DNA from: Putridiphycobacter sp965230485
GTDB taxonomy: Bacteria > Bacteroidota > Bacteroidia > Flavobacteriales_D > Crocinitomicaceae
Reading direction: 5' to 3'
Length of the DNA stretch: 64,000 nt
Assembly: GCA_965230485.1 (NCBI GenBank)
Contig: CBDDLA010000001.1
Location: forward strand, 3,286,001-3,350,000
Within the stretch, counting starts at the first letter, position 1, and each line of letters begins with the position of its first letter. Made by a program: the position numbers and the translations under genes. Below, in pieces: positions 60,081-64,000 of the stretch. The notes beneath the pieces are model-generated. The model did not search any database. It saw only the letters and a program-made list of their open reading frames with translations, and was not told where the DNA came from.

Positions 60081-62231
60081 ATGCCAATAGATTCGCAAAG
60101 TAGACAAGATTTAGAATTTGACATCATATGTCAATTACTGTCAGGTTATTGTAAGTCTCAAAAGGCCAAAGCCATTGCTGAAAATTTAAAATTTTTCAAA
60201 GATTTAGAGGCAGTTGAAAAAGAATTAGCCATTATTGCAGAAATTCAAGCCATTTACCATGATAAGGATCTTAATTTTCCGCACTCGAATGCAGAAGATA
60301 TTGATGATGCCCTTAAAATGTTAAAGGTAGAGAATGGCGTATTAATTATTGATGAATTAATAAAGGTTTATAACCTTTGTCAGGGAACAAAAAAACTCAT
60401 CAAGTTTTCAAAACAAAATCAAACCCTATTACCACTCGTTTTTGAGGCATGTGCACATATCAATCGCATAGATTCTGTCTTAAGCATCATTACAAAAGTA
60501 TTAGACACTAAAAAACTAATCATAAAAGATGATGCAACTCAAAAACTGAGCGAAATTAGAGCACAGCAACGGTCAAATTATAAAGCCATTAATAAAAACT
60601 TTGAAAGGCTATTGAAGTACTATCGGTCTGAGGAATTACTTGGTGATAGTGAGGAAACGCATTTAGATAACAGACGCTTATTAACCGTTCAGTCTACCTA
60701 TAAAAAACGCGTCCCTGGTAAAATACATGGTATTAGTGCAAAAGGCAATTATACATATGTTGAGCCAAAGGAAAATATTCCTTTAAATGATCATCAGGAT
60801 CAATTAAAAATTGAAGAGCAACACGAACTGTATAAAATTTTAGAGGCCATTACAAATGAATTGCGTGGAGAAAAAAATAATCTAGAAGCCTTTCAACGCC
60901 TGTTAATTCGTTTTGACATTTACAATGCTAAAGTATTATTGGCGGAAAGCATGAAGGCCATTAAGCCGCAATTAGAAAATAAGCGAAAATTATATTGGAA
61001 AAATGCAAGACATCCTTTGCTTTATATACAAAATCAATCCCTAGGCGAAACAACTATTGGTCAGGATTTAGAATTGAATGACGACGGTCGTTTTTTGGTC
61101 ATTTCAGGACCCAATGCCGGTGGTAAATCTATTACGCTCAAAACTGTTGGTTTATTGCAAATGATGCTGCAATCCGGCTTGTTAATTCCGGTTCAAGGAG
61201 GTAGTATTTGTGGGTGGTTTGAGTCTATTTTATCCGATATTGGTGATAATCAATCCATAGAAAACCAGTTGAGCACTTATAGTTATCGGTTAAAGCGAAT
61301 GGCATTTTTTTTAGAAAAAGCTGATCAAAACTCCTTGTTATTGCTGGATGAATTTGGTTCAGGCTCTGACCCAGAACTAGGAGGTGCATTAGCTGAAGTA
61401 TTTTACGAAGAATTATATGGAAAAAAAGTATTTGCTGTTATCACAACACATTATACCAACATCAAAATTCTAACAGCTACTTTGCCTGAGGCTATTAATG
61501 CATGTATGCTTTTTGATACAAAAAAATTAAGTCCACTCTATCAATTGTCTGTCGGACAGCCTGGTTCATCATTTACTTTTGAAGTGGCGCAGTACAATCA
61601 AATCCAGTCAAATTTAATAGAAAAAGCTAAACTAAAAGTATCTGAGAACAAACTTAAGATTGATGGTTTAACCGTGGCGCTTCAAAAAGAAAAATCAAAA
61701 TTTAAAAAAATAAATACAGAACAATTTGCTGCTAATGCCAAAGCAAACCGTCAGATTTTAACCTATGAAAAAAAATTAGAACAATTGAGTGCCAAAGCAA
61801 AAAAGCAAACTCAATTTTTTGAACAACAAAATAAGTTTTTAAATACCGGTAAAAAGGTATATGAATTAATTCAAAAATACAAGAAACATAAAACCAATAA
61901 AGCACTATATGAGGCTGTTAAAAAAATGGTAGCGATAGAAAAGTCTAAAATTTTGACCAAAATAAATCCAGTTGAATTAAATAGCAAATTGAAACTACCA
62001 AATTTGGAAAAACCAATACAAAGCAAAGCGAAAAAAGCTAATGAAACACCACCGCCAATTCCAGAGGTCGCTGAAAGGCCAAAGAAAGCATTAAAAGTAG
62101 GAGATAAGGTAAGGTTGAAGCATCAATCTAAATCAGGAGTAATTGAAAGTATTAATGGTAAAAAAATAAAGGTGTTAATGGGAAATTTTGTAGTTTCTAC
62201 ACATCTGGAGGAGATAGATAGCGCACTTTAG
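60081..62231 (+). CDS. MutS2-like ATPase lacking the Smr nuclease domain
   Basis: 716 residues from ATG 60081, preceded by AAGGAAAG. N-terminal helical clamp region, then MutS-type ATPase: Walker A ISGPNAGGKSITLKT (about residue 342), Walker B LLLLDEFGSGSDPE (about 418), and THYTN (switch). A coiled region (residues about 510-600) and a C-terminal KOW-like segment (LKVGDKVRLKHQSKSGVIESINGKKIKVLMGNFVVSTHLEEIDSAL) follow. Canonical MutS2 continues into an Smr domain of about 80 residues, absent here. MutS2 acts on recombination intermediates or collided ribosomes; without Smr this copy could bind but not cut. Confidence 0.9.
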   Translation: MPIDSQSRQDLEFDIICQLLSGYCKSQKAKAIAENLKFFKDLEAVEKELAIIAEIQAIYHDKDLNFPHSNAEDIDDALKMLKVENGVLIIDELIKVYNLCQGTKKLIKFSKQNQTLLPLVFEACAHINRIDSVLSIITKVLDTKKLIIKDDATQKLSEIRAQQRSNYKAINKNFERLLKYYRSEELLGDSEETHLDNRRLLTVQSTYKKRVPGKIHGISAKGNYTYVEPKENIPLNDHQDQLKIEEQHELYKILEAITNELRGEKNNLEAFQRLLIRFDIYNAKVLLAESMKAIKPQLENKRKLYWKNARHPLLYIQNQSLGETTIGQDLELNDDGRFLVISGPNAGGKSITLKTVGLLQMMLQSGLLIPVQGGSICGWFESILSDIGDNQSIENQLSTYSYRLKRMAFFLEKADQNSLLLLDEFGSGSDPELGGALAEVFYEELYGKKVFAVITTHYTNIKILTATLPEAINACMLFDTKKLSPLYQLSVGQPGSSFTFEVAQYNQIQSNLIEKAKLKVSENKLKIDGLTVALQKEKSKFKKINTEQFAANAKANRQILTYEKKLEQLSAKAKKQTQFFEQQNKFLNTGKKVYELIQKYKKHKTNKALYEAVKKMVAIEKSKILTKINPVELNSKLKLPNLEKPIQSKAKKANETPPPIPEVAERPKKALKVGDKVRLKHQSKSGVIESINGKKIKVLMGNFVVSTHLEEIDSAL

Positions 62232-62289
62232 TAGCTGAAGACATAACTCCTTAATGTAAATAATTGCAATTCAATATTTTAAATTATAT

Positions 62290-62323
62290 TTTGACAGAGT
62301 TTAACAAAAATTTAATACTTTTA
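62290..62323 (+). promoter_or_regulatory. promoter TTTG-N22-TACTTTTA before the ABC gene
   Basis: TTTG at 62290-62293 and TACTTTTA at 62316-62323. A second -7 box, TATATTTG, lies at 62349-62356. Either could drive the ABC exporter gene at 62407. Confidence 0.4.
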
Positions 62324-62406
62324 CTCATTCATACGATAGTATTACTATTATATTTGCATGTGTTATTTTTGCTTGACTAGAGTAAAACGATAAAAAGGAA
62401 ATAAAA

Positions 62407-64000
62407 ATGGATTTTGATTCTTTAAAATTAAACCCCGTCAAACGTTTCTGGTTACTTTTAAAACCAGATAAGTTGGAGATTAGGAATGTTTATGTTTATG
62501 CTTTTTTTTACGGACTGGTAAACTTATCACTTCCATTGGGGATTCAAGCAATAATTAATTTAATCCAAGGGGGTAGAATTAATACTTCATGGGTCATCTT
62601 AGTCATATTTGTCATTGGAGGGTTGGTGATCAATGGCGTCTTGCAAATCAGCCAAATGAGAATTACCGAGAACTTACAGCAAAAGATATTTACACGTGCG
62701 GCATTTGAGTTTGCTTATCGTATTCCGCGCATAAAGCTAGAAGCATTATATCGCCATTATGCCCCGGAATTAATGAATCGATTTTTTGATGTTGTATCGG
62801 TACAAAAAGGACTATCAAAAATATTAATTGATTTTTCCACAGCATCTATTCAGGCCATTTTTGGGTTACTTTTACTCTCCTTATATCATCCGTTTTTTAT
62901 TGCATTCAGCTTAATTTTAGTGGTACTGGTATATGCTATTTTTAAATTAACAGCCAGAGTTGGTCTAGAAACTAGTCTCGACGAATCTAAACACAAGTAT
63001 TTTGTAGCGCATTGGTTAGAAGAAATAGCGCGTACCATGACCAGTTTTAAATTGGCAGGTAAAACTAATTTACCCCTCGAAAGAATGAACGGCACAGTGG
63101 GGAAATATATTGGCGCCAGGGAAAGTCACTTTAAGGTTTTAGTGAATCAATATAAATTGATGATCGTGTTTAAAGTCATTGTGGCTGCCGGTCTTCTTGT
63201 GATAGGAAGTATCTTGGTAATGGAACAGCAAATGAATATTGGTCAGTTTGTTGCAGCGGAAATCATCATTCTATTGGTTATCAATTCGGTTGAAAAATTG
63301 ATTTTAAGTTTAGAAACGATTTATGATGTCTTGACCTCTTTAGAGAAAATAGGACAGGTTACCGATATGGAATTGGAAAACGAAAAAGGTACTGACTTGG
63401 CGACGATTGATTTAGAAGATGGGATGAAAGTTGAATTAAATAACATGACATTCTCCTATCCAGATATGAAAGTTCCGGTAATCGACCATTTAAGTTTAAC
63501 GTTTGAAGCTGGGTCGAGTACATTATTATTAGGAAATAACGACTCTGGAAAATCGACATTAATGTACCTTATTTCAGGCTTGTATTGTCCTCAAGATGGT
63601 TATGTTGCTTATAATGATTTACCCCAAGGTAATCTGAACCTACAAGCGCTCAGGTCTATTATAGGCGATTGCCTGCGAGAAGAACTATTATTTGATGGTA
63701 CTTTGCTTGAAAATATAGCCATGGGTAGGAAAAATGCCACGTTTGAAAATGTGAAATGGGCAGTAGAAAATATGGGACTTGATGAATTTGTCAAGCATTT
63801 ACCACAAGGTTATAACACTGTTATCCAGTCGGAAGGACAACGATTTTCAAAAGGTGTGGTTGATAAAATTTTATTGGCGAGAAGTATAGCCGATAAACCA
63901 AAGCTATTATTAATTAAGGATGCATTTTCGTCAGTTGAGCCGAGCGAAAGGGAAAGAATTATCAAATTCCTAGCCCATAAAGATAGAAAGTGGACACTGA
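62407..64000 (+). CDS. ABC exporter half with degenerate ATPase motifs (3' end outside window)
   Basis: The frame is open to the window edge (531 codons). Residues about 25-310 form an ABC exporter membrane domain (LPLGIQAIINLIQGG and further hydrophobic segments). The nucleotide domain has a Walker A GNNDSGKST (about 376-384), but the signature reads FSKGV instead of LSGGQ (about 479) and the Walker B region reads LLLIKDAFSS, with Lys where Asp and Asp where catalytic Glu would be. It may be an impaired half that pairs with a competent ATPase encoded beyond the window, as in heterodimeric exporters. Confidence 0.8.
   Translation, partial: MDFDSLKLNPVKRFWLLLKPDKLEIRNVYVYAFFYGLVNLSLPLGIQAIINLIQGGRINTSWVILVIFVIGGLVINGVLQISQMRITENLQQKIFTRAAFEFAYRIPRIKLEALYRHYAPELMNRFFDVVSVQKGLSKILIDFSTASIQAIFGLLLLSLYHPFFIAFSLILVVLVYAIFKLTARVGLETSLDESKHKYFVAHWLEEIARTMTSFKLAGKTNLPLERMNGTVGKYIGARESHFKVLVNQYKLMIVFKVIVAAGLLVIGSILVMEQQMNIGQFVAAEIIILLVINSVEKLILSLETIYDVLTSLEKIGQVTDMELENEKGTDLATIDLEDGMKVELNNMTFSYPDMKVPVIDHLSLTFEAGSSTLLLGNNDSGKSTLMYLISGLYCPQDGYVAYNDLPQGNLNLQALRSIIGDCLREELLFDGTLLENIAMGRKNATFENVKWAVENMGLDEFVKHLPQGYNTVIQSEGQRFSKGVVDKILLARSIADKPKLLLIKDAFSSVEPSERERIIKFLAHKDRKWTL

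Overview
The window reads as chromosome of a low-GC member of the phylum Bacteroidota, probably free-living. The lineage call rests on type IX secretion (T9SS) cargo domains (type A C-terminal sorting domains; a CHU_C gliding-type C-terminal domain next to a PorP/SprF gene), many lipoproteins with short lipoboxes, TPR-type histidine kinases, and -7 promoter boxes of the TAnnTTTG type. No rRNA, tRNA, insertion sequence, integrase or CRISPR array was seen.

Layout. 0-5 kb: tail of an AraC regulator, katG, a TetR regulator with a candidate operator, a lipoprotein and a DinB-like protein. 5-12.5 kb (minus strand): PorP/SprF and a 2146-residue adhesin-like T9SS protein with 16 tandem repeats of about 88 residues. 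12.7-15 kb: aquaglyceroporin, a 59-residue Arc-type DNA-binding protein coupled to an SPFH membrane protein, and a small 4Fe-4S protein. 15.2-19.7 kb (minus strand): a regulatory block of a 116-residue protein, a TPR histidine kinase, a NarL-type response regulator, an ECF sigma factor and small membrane proteins. 20-33 kb (plus strand): an accessory-looking stretch with two alpha/beta hydrolases, a coiled-coil exported protein, a KAP P-loop NTPase and a 998-residue SF1 helicase with a nuclease-like C-terminus, then envelope proteins. 33-46.5 kb: redox and regulatory genes, including two paralogous NAD-dependent reductases, SnoaL/NTF2-like proteins, a beta-lactamase-fold hydrolase, a bestrophin and five regulators. 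46.5-51.6 kb: a glycosidase-like lipoprotein, a second ECF sigma cassette, a DsbA-family protein and an unusual SDR. 51.7-59.2 kb: three tandem paralogous T9SS cargo proteins. 59.3-64 kb: a lipoprotein, a MutS2-like ATPase lacking Smr, and an ABC exporter half cut by the window edge.

How genes may work together. The two ECF sigma genes (16.1-16.7 and 48.5-49.0 kb) each sit directly upstream of a small membrane protein sharing a conserved core (ITYWQA...LSKILFGGF). The first cassette has a matched pair of ECF-type promoter motifs (CGTC -10 element), one before the sigma gene and one before the adjoining small-protein unit, suggesting an autoregulated circuit. A 16-bp palindrome, TCACTA-N4-TAGTGA, occurs twice upstream of the kinase/regulator/sigma block and once upstream of the second sigma cassette, so one regulator may connect the loci. 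The best candidate for a new defence-type module is the KAP NTPase plus helicase-nuclease pair at 25.7-30.7 kb. All functional links are inferences from motifs and gene order; no database search was possible.
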